Counted from the stretch's first letter, positions 1-8,848 are shown. The stretch is DNA of 64,000 bases from Skermanella rosea (GCF_016806835.2 NZ_CP086111.1:2801001-2865000), one strand, 5' to 3'. A program made the numbers and translations. The notes: a model not told the origin generated them from the letters alone.

Positions 1-473
1 GCCGCGCGCTGCACGGGGTGCTGCTGCGGGCGCCGGTGGCCGGCAGCCTGATTCGCCGGATCGAGGGCGGCCGGTTCGCCCGGCTGTTCTCCACCCTGGT
101 CGGCGCCGGCCTGACGGCGGCCAACGCGCTCGAACTGGCCCGCGGCGGCGCCACCAACATGGCGTTCGCCGATGCGCTGAAGGATGTCCGCGGCGCCCTG
201 GTCGAGGGCCGCGGCATCGCCGAGCCGCTGGCCGCCACGCGGATCTTCCCGGCCGTCCTGCTCGACCTGGCCCGCGTCGGCGAGGAGAGCGGACGGCTCG
301 GCGAGGTCCTGGGACACGCCGCCAACATCCTGGAGGAGGAGGCCGAGAGCGAGATCCAGCGCGGCATCGCCCTGCTGGCGCCGCTGCTGACCATCGGCCT
401 GGGCGGCGTGATCGCCTTCGTCATCGCGTCCGTCGTGATGGCGATCCTCAGCATGAACTCGATCGCCATGTAA
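1..473 (+). CDS. gspF: Type II secretion system protein F, C-terminal part (5' end outside window)
   Basis: This is the C-terminal 157 or so residues of the polytopic inner-membrane platform protein of a type II secretion (or related pilus) machine. The second GspF domain is visible: the segment RFARLFSTLVGAGL, the family hallmark VGEESGRLGEVL, and a final hydrophobic stretch starting at APLLTIGLGG that forms the last membrane helix, ending MNSIAM before TAA. In the family this protein anchors the assembly ATPase and pseudopilus. The start lies upstream of the window. gspL, gspM and gspC/N-like genes occur 6 kb downstream, so the secretion locus seems to be split by the copper-protein genes between them. 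Confidence 0.85.
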   Translation, partial: RALHGVLLRAPVAGSLIRRIEGGRFARLFSTLVGAGLTAANALELARGGATNMAFADALKDVRGALVEGRGIAEPLAATRIFPAVLLDLARVGEESGRLGEVLGHAANILEEEAESEIQRGIALLAPLLTIGLGGVIAFVIASVVMAILSMNSIAM

Positions 474-525
474 GGGGACGCGGCGGAACGGCGGACAGGT
501 CGGACCCGCCGCCCGCCGCTCCGGG

Positions 526-1890
526 TCAGGCCGCTCGCGGCCGTCGCCTGCCGGCGACCAGCAGGTAGTCCAGGACGGCCATCACGACCAGCGAGATCCC
601 AACCAGGGGGAACAGGATTCCGCCGATCATCAGGATCGCCAGGACGCCACGCAGGACACCCCGTTCCGCGGGCATGGGCGGGACGCCGAGCGAGCGGGCC
701 GGCCGGCGCTTCCACCACATGACGCCGGCGGAGACCGACAGCAGGACGATCGCGACGCAGACCAGCAGCATCACGACCTGGTTGGCGACGCCGAACTCCT
801 GCCCCATGTGGACGTTGATGCCCCATTCCAGCGCGCGGCCGAGCGGGCCGTAGTCGGCATAGCTCATGTCGATCAGCGGCTTGCCCGAGTACTGGTCCAG
901 GTGGACCACCCGCTGCTGCGACAGGTCGTCCGGGTAGGCCGACCCGGTATAGACTCCCGTAGGGCCGCCGGGCAGGCCGACCGCGTATCCCGGCGCCATG
1001 CCGAGCCGGTCGAACGCCGCGACCGCGCCGTCCAGCCCGATCGGCCCGCCGCCCGCCGGGGCGGACTCCGGCATGCGGGCCTGCTCCAGCGACCAGCTCG
1101 TCGGTCCCGACGCGTGCGCCAGATGCTCGTCGGACATCGGCACGGCGACCCGCACGCCCGCGGGATAGCCGAAATTGGAGCCGTTGGCCCATCGGTTCAC
1201 ATAATCGCCCCAATAGGCCGACCACGGCATCCCGGTGACCGCCAGGAACACGATGAAGCCGCCGACGAAAATCCCGGTCACGGCGTGCAGGTCACGCTAG
1301 AATACCCGCTGGTGCCGTGTGCCGCGGACCGTCACGACGCCGCCTTCCCGTTTGCGCGGCCACCAGAGATAGATCCCGGTACCGACCAGCAGGATGGTCC
1401 AGCCGCCGGCGATCTCGATGGCCGCATTGGCCACGGGTCCGAACCAAGCGAGGCTGTGCAGCTGGCGGACCACCCACATCACCGAGCCCTTGTCGGGGAT
1501 ATCGCCGAGTACCCGCCCGGAGTAGGGATCGACGAAGACCGACAGCTTTCCTGCCGCCGTCTTGACGCCGACCTCGGCGGAGGACTGCGGATCGGCCGGC
1601 GGCGTGTACTTGACCGCGGTGCCAGGATAGGCCGCCAGTGCGGCGTTCACCAGGACCGATGGCGCCGCCCGCTCCGCGGCCGTGACTTCCACCTGCTCGA
1701 GATCGCGGTAGAGGAAACCATCGATCTCGTCCCGGAACAGGTAGGCCGCTCCCGTCACCGCGAGAAGGATGAGGAACGGCAGCACCAGCAGGCCGGCATA
1801 GAAGTGCCAGCGCCAGACGGCGCGGTAAACGCTCGAAGAGGAGATGGATACCGGCCGCGACGGGACGGATCCGAGGGAAGTTTCTGTCAT
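526..1890 (-). pseudogene. PepSY-associated TM protein interrupted by an in-frame amber stop
   Basis: Read on the minus strand, one frame from 1890 to 526 encodes a PepSY-associated membrane protein of the usual length (about 453 aa). An N-terminal helix follows WRWHFYAGLLVLPF, then comes a periplasmic PepSY region, the helix GGWTILLVGTGIYLWWPRKR, a second half starting RDLHAVTGIFVGG, and a C-terminal helix pair. A single TAG at about 1298-1300 splits it between QRVF and RDLHAVTG. The family normally has an aromatic residue, usually Trp, here, so TGG to TAG is the simplest explanation. No frameshift is needed. Such proteins are thought to act in metal or siderophore-linked reduction at the membrane. 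It may be a pseudogene or an amber-suppressed gene; a sequencing error is also possible. Confidence 0.75.
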
Positions 1891-1976
1891 GGTCGAATTC
1901 CGATGGCATGACGCGCGCGGGCAGGCTCACCGCCACGCGGGGCGTCCTTGTAATTCTCGAGTCAGCTGGTTCGCGA

Positions 1977-2456
1977 TCAAGCCATCGGAGGGGGAGCCCG
2001 CGGGCGCAGCGCCGTCAGGAAGTGTCTTGCCGCCTGCGTCCCGTCGCGCCGGGCATCGTCCACCGCTGCGGGCTGCGGGCAAGGTGCTGCGGGTTGGTCG
2101 TCCGTCGGCGGCAGGGGCGGAGCGGTTCCCGAGCAGACGGCGCACAGATTGCAGATTTGCCCGGATTGACCATGTCCCGGCTTCTCCTGCGAAGCCGGCT
2201 TGAGGCCGTGCTCCGCGTGCCGGTGTGCCGACGGCGCATCGGCCGTCCGGGCTGCGGCGCGGTGGTCGCCGGACAGGAGCGGTGCCGCCGCATGGCGGTC
2301 GCCCATCGGCACGTGGCCGGCCAGGATCAGCTGGACGGCTGCGGCGAACAGCGCGAGCAGAACGATGGCGACGCGCGAGCGATTCCTGCCGGCAACGGAC
2401 CGAACTCCGCCATGCCTTGGAACAAGCCTCGAAGCTTTGCCGCGGGATCTCGCCAT
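1977..2456 (-). CDS. DUF2946-like small Cys/His protein
   Basis: This 159-aa protein has one N-terminal hydrophobic segment (around residues 28-47, VAIVLLALFAAAVQLILAG) that could be a signal anchor. A His-rich region follows (HRHAEHGLKP, GHGQSG), then the Cys cluster ICNLCAVCSG near residue 103 and a Pro/Arg-rich tail. The N-terminal helix followed by a CxxCxxC-like knot is typical of DUF2946 proteins, which often sit next to PepSY or TonB genes. It lies 86 bp upstream of the broken PepSY gene on the same strand and is probably co-transcribed. A role in metal handling is inferred only. No clear ribosome site marks the start, so translation could begin further in. Confidence 0.5.
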   Translation of the reverse strand: MARSRGKASRLVPRHGGVRSVAGRNRSRVAIVLLALFAAAVQLILAGHVPMGDRHAAAPLLSGDHRAAARTADAPSAHRHAEHGLKPASQEKPGHGQSGQICNLCAVCSGTAPPLPPTDDQPAAPCPQPAAVDDARRDGTQAARHFLTALRPRAPPPMA

Positions 2457-3010
2457 CGATCCGTCTGCCTGACGATCCGCCGATAGGGTGGATTAACAGG
2501 TGCAGGACGAGTGGTCTAGCGAACTTATTCCGTCCCTACGACCAAGTTCGGGCGCCGACGCGGAAAGCGCTCGGCCGAGCCGCCTAAGTCGCGCACCGCG
2601 AATGTCCAGGACCCGAAAGTAGGGGGTCCAACCACATGAAGGGACATGCCCCTATAACCGTCGGAAGGAACTATCTCCTGGAGCGGTAATCCCTGGAATA
2701 ACGGGAATATGGACTCACGCGGTTCGTCATCACCACGAACACGGCAGAGAAATGGCGAGGCCGACGTGTCCGGAAGTCAGAAAGACATCGGGTTCATCGG
2801 CGTCCTTATCCGGAGGAATGATAAAAGTTCAAGAACCCGGCTTTCATTTTTGACTATGTAGTATAAGTTGCTGTAACTGGCCAAATTCACAGTCTGCAGC
2901 GGCAAACCAAGCATACATCACCAGCACAATCCTGACGGAGCAAAGGGATTCCTTTTGTCCGATCGTCCGAACGCGTGCCGTTCTGAGCAGAATTCAAGGA
3001 GTGAGAACTA
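2457..3010. other. Intergenic region upstream of the copper-protein operon
   Basis: About 550 bp with lower GC than its surroundings and no convincing gene. It must hold the divergent promoters for the DUF2946-like gene and the copper-protein operon. A possible -35 (TTGACT at 2850-2855) has only a weak -10 partner near 2873. I see no FNR-type box here, unlike in front of the genes further right. Confidence 0.4.
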
Positions 3011-4189
3011 ATGCGCAGGCGCGAATTCCTCAAGTACGGCGGTGCCTTTGCGGCGTTTGCCACGACCTCCACCTCCCTTCCGACGATCCTTTCGGCGCAG
3101 ACGTCCGAAGATGCACCGACCGGCGAAGAAGCCGATTTCGATCTGGAGATCGTCGACGTCGACGTCGAACTGATCGACGGCAGCATTGTCCCGATGTACG
3201 CCTTCTGCCACGCCGGAAAGCCCCCGACCATCCCCGGCCCCATCCTCCGGGTGACCCAGGGCGACACCGTCCGCATCGACATCCGCAACTCCAGCGCCCA
3301 GTCCCACGGCTTCCAGATCATGGGCCAGAGCAATGCCGTAGTCTCCGGATTGGCTCCCAGCGACGGCGACGGCGAGGACAAGGCGCGGATCGAGTTCGTC
3401 GCGACGAAGCCGGGAACCTATTTCTACGTCGATTGCGACAACTCCCCGATCAACCGCGTGCTGGGACTTCACGGGGCGCTGATCGTGGAGCCGAAGAACG
3501 GCTATGCCGACGGTGCGGCCCGAAAGAAGCCGATGCCCTATGCTCCGGGCGCGGCCACGCCCGCCATGAAGTCGCTGTTCACGGCGTTGGGTGAAGCGAC
3601 GATCGACGGCAAGCCCGCCCGCTTCCCCGGCAAGCCGTGGCAGAAGGGACGGGAATATGTCTGGATCTTCAACCAGATCGACCCGGTCATGTGCCGGCGG
3701 ATCGGAGCCGGGGAACTGGTGACGCCGGCCGAGTTCCAGAGCCAGTTCCATCCCCGGTACTTCACGATCAACGGCCTGTGCGGGCTGGACTCCGCCCATG
3801 ACAAGGCGACCTGCCCGACCGGCCATGTCGGCGAGCCGGCGCTGATCCGCAGCATGAACGCCGGCCTGGCGACCCACAGTCCGCATATCCACGGAAACCA
3901 CGTCTTCGTTCTGACCGAGAGCAACAACAACGGCGTCCCGATATACCAGGCCAGCCTGAGGGAGCACGATGTCTGGACGATGCCGCCGATGGAGATCAAG
4001 GACGTCCTGCTGCCGTACACGGCGCCGCCCGACGTGCCGCCGGCACCCTGGCGGATGGTTCAGGAGAAATACCCTCTGCGCTATCCGATGCACTGCCACA
4101 ACGAGATCTCCCAGACCTCCGCAGGCGGCTCCTATCCGATGGGCCTGGTCACGGACTGGCATATCGACGGTCCGTTGAGCACCAGCTGA
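3011..4189 (+). CDS. Tat-exported cupredoxin protein carrying only the C-terminal half of a multicopper oxidase site (protein A)
   Basis: 392 aa. It starts MRRREFLKYGG, a Tat motif (RRxFLK) followed by a hydrophobic stretch and a likely cleavage after ILSAQ (residue 30). There are two cupredoxin domains. The N-terminal one has lost the oxidase ligands: the usual HxHG is SHGF (residues 98-101) and the usual YHxH is YVDCDN (139-144). The C-terminal one keeps HSPHIHG (H289, H292, H294) and HCH (H361-C362-H363), with M377 placed as an axial ligand, but the second type 1 histidine is Ser/Gln (367/368). Alone it cannot form a complete trinuclear copper centre. The next gene encodes a protein with exactly the missing half. 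ATG preceded by AAGGAGTG supports this start. A multicopper oxidase superfamily assignment is secure; the substrate is unknown. Confidence 0.8.
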   Translation: MRRREFLKYGGAFAAFATTSTSLPTILSAQTSEDAPTGEEADFDLEIVDVDVELIDGSIVPMYAFCHAGKPPTIPGPILRVTQGDTVRIDIRNSSAQSHGFQIMGQSNAVVSGLAPSDGDGEDKARIEFVATKPGTYFYVDCDNSPINRVLGLHGALIVEPKNGYADGAARKKPMPYAPGAATPAMKSLFTALGEATIDGKPARFPGKPWQKGREYVWIFNQIDPVMCRRIGAGELVTPAEFQSQFHPRYFTINGLCGLDSAHDKATCPTGHVGEPALIRSMNAGLATHSPHIHGNHVFVLTESNNNGVPIYQASLREHDVWTMPPMEIKDVLLPYTAPPDVPPAPWRMVQEKYPLRYPMHCHNEISQTSAGGSYPMGLVTDWHIDGPLSTS

Positions 4190-4335
4190 GCCGTCGGACG
4201 GCCTTCCGGACCGCTCCGGCAGGCCGTCCGTCCCGCATCCCGAGATACGCCACGCCCCGGTTCAACCGATAGAACGCCAGACGGACTCGCCGCGACGGCG
4301 CTGCGCAGAGTCCCGAGCGTCCTGGAGAGCAGAGA

Positions 4336-5397
4336 ATGACGACCATCTACCGCCCGATCTCCGATCCCCTCGAGTTCGATACCTTCGGCTGCCATCCCTT
4401 CGAGAACGACCCCGCCACGCCCGACCGGACCAGCCGCCAGGTTTTCCTGCGCCGGCAGGTGGCCGACTGGAACGTCGACATGAAGGACGGTTCGCAGATC
4501 CAGTTCTGGGGCTTCAAGGATCCCGACGTTTCCGGCAGCGATTCCCCCTGGCCGTCCAAGATGATCCGGGTGAAGCAGGGCCAGGTCTTCCATTGCGAGT
4601 TCAAGCCGACCAAGGGTGCCCATACCATCCATTGGCACGGCATCGAGCCCACTTCCATGAACGACGGGGTCGGCCACACCTCGTTCGAGGTCAAGAGCAG
4701 CTACACCTACCAGTGGTGCGCCCATCAGGCCGGCACTTATCTCTACCACTGCCACAAGAACACGATCCTTCATTTCGAGATGGGCATGTACGGCGTGCTC
4801 ATCGTCGATCCGCTCACCAAGAGCCCGGACACGAACAACCCGAACTACCTCTACGACCCCGTCGCGGGTGACTCCGCGCCCGGCATCACCCTTGGCGCGC
4901 CCTACTCCGCCGAATCAATCCTGGTCTTCGACGATGTCGACCCGGTGTGGCACAAGCTCGACCACAATGCCGGCATGTGCGGCGACGATGTCGGCCTGGA
5001 CAAGTTCAACCCGACCTATTTCCTGATCAACGGCGTCCACAACGGCAGGACCCAAACGGACTCGCGGACCGTCACGCGGATGACCGCCGGGCGCAACCTG
5101 ATGCTCCGCATCGCCAACGCCTCCTACAGCCGGCTGCATATCACCCTGCCGTTCAACTGCTACATCGTCGAGGTGGACGGCCGTCCCCTGCGGACCAACC
5201 GCGCCAAGGGCTGGTTCTCGACTCCGGAGTACAAGGCGGCGGGCAGCAAGCTCGAAGTCGCCGTCGCCCAGCGCTACGCCATCTGGGCACCCCAGGTTCC
5301 GCGCGGCGATCATCTGATCACCGGCAGCTTCCATCACTGGATCACCAACAAGCGGCACTTCGACGGCACCGCCAGCGCCAAGGTCGTGGCTCTCTGA
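4336..5397 (+). CDS. Signal-less cupredoxin protein carrying the N-terminal half of a multicopper oxidase site (protein B)
   Basis: 353 aa, two cupredoxin domains. Domain 1 has HTIHWHG (H96, H99, H101) and YHCH (H138-C139-H140) followed by H146 and M151, which is a complete type 1 copper set plus four histidines suited to a type 2/3 site. Domain 2 (from about residue 190) has no HxH or HCH motif, so this chain too is half an oxidase. No signal peptide is present. An in-frame TAG at 4270-4272 and a polar stretch before the ATG (GGAGAG upstream) rule out a missed N-terminal leader. The gene follows protein A by 146 bp and precedes SCO by 18 bp. Export as a complex with the Tat-tagged neighbour is an inference. 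It could alternatively be a two-domain laccase- or nitrite-reductase-like homotrimer that has lost its second site. Confidence 0.75.
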   Translation: MTTIYRPISDPLEFDTFGCHPFENDPATPDRTSRQVFLRRQVADWNVDMKDGSQIQFWGFKDPDVSGSDSPWPSKMIRVKQGQVFHCEFKPTKGAHTIHWHGIEPTSMNDGVGHTSFEVKSSYTYQWCAHQAGTYLYHCHKNTILHFEMGMYGVLIVDPLTKSPDTNNPNYLYDPVAGDSAPGITLGAPYSAESILVFDDVDPVWHKLDHNAGMCGDDVGLDKFNPTYFLINGVHNGRTQTDSRTVTRMTAGRNLMLRIANASYSRLHITLPFNCYIVEVDGRPLRTNRAKGWFSTPEYKAAGSKLEVAVAQRYAIWAPQVPRGDHLITGSFHHWITNKRHFDGTASAKVVAL

Positions 5398-5415
5398 GCG
5401 GAAGGAGTTTCGAGC

Positions 5416-6345
5416 ATGCGAACCATCACTTTGCCGAAGGGTGCCGGGCGGGCGGCGATCCTGGCCGTGCTGCTGGCGGGCGGTTCCGCCCTCTGGCTCG
5501 GCACCGCAGCGCCTTCCGCCCGGGCGGAAGGCGGCCATGCGGGACATTCCGAAGCGGCGACCCCGGAGGCCGCCGCGGCTTCCGCGAGCCACGGCGGATA
5601 CGGCGCCCACAGCGGCTGGCCCGAGCCGCATCAGCTGGGCGGCGACTTCAGCCTGACCGACCATACCGGACGCAAGGTGACGCTGGCCGATTTCAAGGGC
5701 AAGGCGACCGCCTTCTACTTCGGCTACACGCAGTGCGACGACATCTGCCCGATCATCGGCACCAAGCTGGGCATGGCGGTCGACCTGATGGCCGACAAGG
5801 CCGACCAGGTCAACATCGCCATGATCAGCGTGGACGACCGCAACGACGGGCCGGAGCAACTCGCCTCCTTCGTCGCCAAGCAGCATCCGCGCCTGATCGG
5901 CCTGTCCGGCAACCGGCGGGAAATCTACGAAGTCGCGGCGAAGTACCGGGTCCGCCGCGACTACGTGATGCAGAACCAGCTTGCCAAGGAAGGCGAGCAG
6001 CCCGCCGGTGGCCATGACGCCGCGGAGGCGACTTCGCATGCTGGCCATGGCTCGGCTGGCCACGGCCAGCACGGGGAGGAAACGACTCCGGTCACTCCGG
6101 TCTCCGCCGACGCAGGCACCGCGGCAGCCGCTTCGGAGCCGGCGAACGAGCCGCGGAAGCCGGGCGAGCGTATCAGGATCCGGTCGGCCTCCGACGACGC
6201 GACACGGCTCCACAACATGGCGATGGCGCACACCACGCACATCTACCTGTTGAACAAAGAGGGCCAAGTTGTCCGATATATTTACCCAAGTATGTCGCCC
6301 GAACAGCTTGCCAAGCGCCTCACCGACCTGATCAATGAAGGCTGA
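5416..6345 (+). CDS. SCO1/SenC/PrrC-family copper chaperone with His-rich insertions
   Basis: 309 aa with an N-terminal signal segment (residues 10-37, ending PSARAEG) and a thioredoxin-like SCO domain. The copper-binding CDDIC (C107, C111) sits in YFGYTQCDDICP, and the distal ligand histidine lies in HTTHIYLL (about H275). Two His-rich stretches are unusual: one right after the signal (GGHAGHSE, SHGGYGAHSG) and a long insertion at 199-220 (GHDAAEATSHAGHGSAGHGQ) with a Pro/Ala-rich linker before the last strand. That makes it much longer than typical SCO proteins, which have about 200 residues. SCO proteins deliver copper to exported cuproenzymes, so the likely clients are the two copper proteins directly upstream. 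Its start is 18 bp after protein B, behind GGAAGGAG. Confidence 0.85.
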   Translation: MRTITLPKGAGRAAILAVLLAGGSALWLGTAAPSARAEGGHAGHSEAATPEAAAASASHGGYGAHSGWPEPHQLGGDFSLTDHTGRKVTLADFKGKATAFYFGYTQCDDICPIIGTKLGMAVDLMADKADQVNIAMISVDDRNDGPEQLASFVAKQHPRLIGLSGNRREIYEVAAKYRVRRDYVMQNQLAKEGEQPAGGHDAAEATSHAGHGSAGHGQHGEETTPVTPVSADAGTAAAASEPANEPRKPGERIRIRSASDDATRLHNMAMAHTTHIYLLNKEGQVVRYIYPSMSPEQLAKRLTDLINEG

Positions 6346-6393
6346 TCGCCGTCGACACGACACGGCGGATGATCGCGATTGGAGAAGTTGTTC

Positions 6394-7437
6394 ATGGCCG
6401 CGACTGGCACGCTTACAGAGACCGCATTGAAGGGCTGGCGCTGGTGGACCGGCGAGTTGAGCTCCCTCGTGCCGCGCAGGCTCCGTACCCTGGTGCAGTC
6501 GAAGGACCTCCGCGTCGAGCTTGCGGCGGACGCGATCACCGTCCGCCGTTCGGCCCGCTCATCGTCGACCTTTTCCCTGCCGCTAGCGCCGGATGACAGG
6601 GAAGCCCTGAAGCGGTTGCTGAAGCGCCGCCGCATCGCGGTCGTCTTCGCGGCGGGCCGGGCCGTCACCTGTCCGGTGGAACTGCCGCTCGCCGCGGAGC
6701 GTTCGGCCCTCCAGGCCCTTCGCTTCGAGGTCGACCGGCGAACCCCGTTCAAGGCGGACCAGGTCCATCTCGGGTATCGCGTCCGGCAGCGCGACGCCGC
6801 CGGCCGGCGGCTCGTCTTGGACATGATCTGCGTTCCGAAACGCCTGCTCGACCCGATCCGCGAAATCCTGGCGGACGCCGAGGCCTCCATCGGGTCCCTG
6901 TCGGTCGACCTTCCCCAGGGCACCGTCGATCTCGGCTTCGGCGCCGCCCGGCCCGCGGCCGGCGGCGCCGGCCGGATCGTCGCATTGGGCTGGGCGATCG
7001 GCCTGGGCGCGGCCCTGGCCGGCGTCCTGGTTCCCCTGGTCCGTCTGGAGACGACGGCCGAGACCCTGGAAGCAGAGGTGGCCGACCTGCGCCTGAAGGC
7101 CGCGAAGGCCGGCGACCTGGAGCGCCGCATCTCCGAGATCGCTGCCCGCGAGCAGGCGCTGGACGCTTTTCTGGCCGACAAGGTTCCGCTCGTCCTGCTG
7201 GCGGAACTGGCCCGCATCACGGGCGACGATACCTACCTGACGGGCTTCCGGTTCGACGGTCGCACCGTGCAGATCGACGGTTCGACCAGATCGGCCGCCG
7301 GCGTCGCCGAGGTGATCGAGGGGTCGGCCCATTTCCGCAACCCGGTCTTCCGCACGGCAGTCGTCCCCTCGGGCGATGCGGGCGAGGATTTCTCCCTCAG
7401 CTTCGAGCTGGAGCGTGCGGCACCGGAGGGCCGATGA
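6394..7437 (+). CDS. gspL: GspL/PilN-like secretion system inner-membrane protein
   Basis: 347 aa. A cytoplasmic N-terminal region (to about residue 190) has the segment LRFEVDRRTPFKADQVHLGY, typical of GspL/PilM-N-type proteins. One membrane helix follows (VALGWAIGLGAALAGVLVPLV), then a coiled coil (LETTAETLEAEVADLRLK) and a periplasmic ferredoxin-like domain. In type II secretion GspL links the ATPase GspE to GspM. The start is set at ATG 6394 because GGAGAAG lies 6-12 bases before it; a TTG 15 bases upstream would leave no room for that site. It follows SCO by 48 bp and overlaps gspM by four bases (ATGA), so it appears to belong to the copper-protein operon. Confidence 0.7.
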   Translation: MAATGTLTETALKGWRWWTGELSSLVPRRLRTLVQSKDLRVELAADAITVRRSARSSSTFSLPLAPDDREALKRLLKRRRIAVVFAAGRAVTCPVELPLAAERSALQALRFEVDRRTPFKADQVHLGYRVRQRDAAGRRLVLDMICVPKRLLDPIREILADAEASIGSLSVDLPQGTVDLGFGAARPAAGGAGRIVALGWAIGLGAALAGVLVPLVRLETTAETLEAEVADLRLKAAKAGDLERRISEIAAREQALDAFLADKVPLVLLAELARITGDDTYLTGFRFDGRTVQIDGSTRSAAGVAEVIEGSAHFRNPVFRTAVVPSGDAGEDFSLSFELERAAPEGR

Positions 7438-8012
7438 ACACCTTGACCATTTCACCCCGACTTTCGAAGCTGCTGGCGCTGACGATCCTCGTCTCACTGG
7501 TCATGGGATCGGTCAATCTCGTCGTCATTCCCTTGCTGGACCGCTTCGAGGCGGCCCAGGCCAGGCTGGCCGACGCCGCGGCCTGGCGGGCGCGCCTGAC
7601 TGCCGCGGTTAAGCGGATTCCCGTGCTGGAGCAGACGCTGCAGGAAACGCAGGACGCCGCAGGCAGCCGCAAGGGCATCCTGCGCATCGAGAACGAGGCT
7701 CTCGGGTCCGCCGAGTTCCAGAAGCTCATCCAGAAGCTCGTGGCGGAATCCGGAATCCAGCAGCGCAGCATCCAGCCGGTGCCGGCACGGCGCGAGCACG
7801 ATGCGGTCCAGCTGGGCATCCGCGTGAGGGCCGCCGGCGACGAGGCATCCTTGGCAAGGCTTCTCGGTGCCGTCCAGCAGCACGATCCGTCGCTCGCCGT
7901 GCGCAGCCTTCACATCGCCGCCGATTCCAGCCGGGGAGACCCGTCCGCAGAGCCCCCCCGGATCGACATTCAGGCGGATTTCGACATCCTGGCCATCGAG
8001 GACCGCAAGTAA
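7434..8012 (+). CDS. gspM: Type II secretion protein M-like
   Basis: 192 aa. A short cytoplasmic N-terminus is followed by one membrane helix (LLALTILVSLVMGSVNLVVIPL), a helical linker (RFEAAQARLADAAAWRARL) and a small periplasmic alpha/beta domain (residues about 85-190). This matches GspM architecture and size. GspM pairs with GspL in the inner-membrane platform, and here the two genes overlap by ATGA. It ends one base into the next gene. Sequence identity to typical GspM proteins is naturally low, so the call rests on topology and on lying between gspL- and gspC/N-like genes. Confidence 0.65.
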   Translation: MNTLTISPRLSKLLALTILVSLVMGSVNLVVIPLLDRFEAAQARLADAAAWRARLTAAVKRIPVLEQTLQETQDAAGSRKGILRIENEALGSAEFQKLIQKLVAESGIQQRSIQPVPARREHDAVQLGIRVRAAGDEASLARLLGAVQQHDPSLAVRSLHIAADSSRGDPSAEPPRIDIQADFDILAIEDRK

Positions 8013-8587
8013 TGAGCCCTTCCTCCCCCCTTCTCATGTCGTTGTTCGCCATGGCAGCCGGCGGCATGGTGCTGGCCCAGGGACTGGGCTGGCAACCGGA
8101 AGAGCCGGCGGTGAACATTCCGCCGGCATCGTTCGAGGCGGAGCGGGTTCGGTCCCATGACACGGGCGGCCAGGTCGCCGCCGACATCGACGAGCTGCTG
8201 CAGAGGCCCGCCTTCACGCCCGGACGGCGCCCCCACGTCCCGTCGGCGGCCGAGGCCGCCGCGGAGGCGGAGCCGGCCCAGGCCGACGTGCCCGTGCCGC
8301 AGGTTCTCGGCGTTGCCGTCTCGTCGGCCCGGGCGGTGGCGGTCGTCATGGACGCCGACGCCGGCCGGACCCGCCGCGTCGCGCCGGGGGACGAACTCGC
8401 CGGCTGGCGCGTCGTCGCGATCGACCGCGAAAGGGTGACCTTCGGATCTGACGCGGTGCAGGCCGTCGTCTACCTGAAGCGGTCGGGCGACCAGCAGCGG
8501 GTGGAGGTTACGCCCACCGTGTCCGAAGTCGCCGAACGGGATCCGCGGGAACCGTCGCAGAAGCCGGAACCGGGCCCCCTCTTCTGA
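8012..8587 (+). CDS. GspC/GspN-like periplasmic secretion protein
   Basis: 191 aa. It has an N-terminal hydrophobic segment (LLMSLFAMAAGGMVLAQGLG), the phrase LLQRPAFTPGRRP and then a small beta domain with VLGVAVSSARAVAVVM and RRVAPGDELAGWRVVAIDRERVTF. These are typical of the homology-region domain of GspC/GspN proteins that couple the inner-membrane platform to the secretin. A charged, Pro-rich tail ends the protein. TAA of gspM overlaps its ATG by one base, so translation is coupled. It closes the SCO-gspL-gspM run; a 261-bp gap follows before the di-haem protein gene. Confidence 0.65.
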   Translation: MSPSSPLLMSLFAMAAGGMVLAQGLGWQPEEPAVNIPPASFEAERVRSHDTGGQVAADIDELLQRPAFTPGRRPHVPSAAEAAAEAEPAQADVPVPQVLGVAVSSARAVAVVMDADAGRTRRVAPGDELAGWRVVAIDRERVTFGSDAVQAVVYLKRSGDQQRVEVTPTVSEVAERDPREPSQKPEPGPLF

Positions 8588-8647
8588 GACGTCCTGATCA
8601 AACCTGACGGGAGGCGCACCAGCCCTGCGGCCGCTGCCGACATGCCG

Positions 8648-8662
8648 TCAGGTCCAACCTGA
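8648..8662. promoter_or_regulatory. 15-bp palindrome upstream of the di-haem gene
   Basis: TCAGGT-CCA-ACCTGA is a perfect 6-bp inverted repeat with a 3-bp spacer, about 190 bp before the di-haem protein start in an otherwise gene-free stretch. It could be an operator for a dimeric regulator. No known consensus is recognised, so the role is a guess. Confidence 0.3.
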
Positions 8663-8848
8663 ACAGGTACCCGGGTCACGGGAGAGTATCCCGAAGTAGC
8701 CCGACCGGATCCGGATAGATATAAGCCCAATAAAAGGACAAGTGCCGGGAATTTCGTCGTCGATGGATCGTCATCCCCCTGAACGCGTCCCCGGTCCGTA
8801 AACCGGCATAGACGCACCCGTTGAACCGGTTTCAGGGAAACGTCATTC

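Noticed and set aside
4336-5397. Protein B as a copper nitrite reductase (NirK)
   Set aside because: Its first domain has YHCH and HTIHWHG in oxidase order, the second domain lacks the NirK His, and the window already has a complete nirS system.
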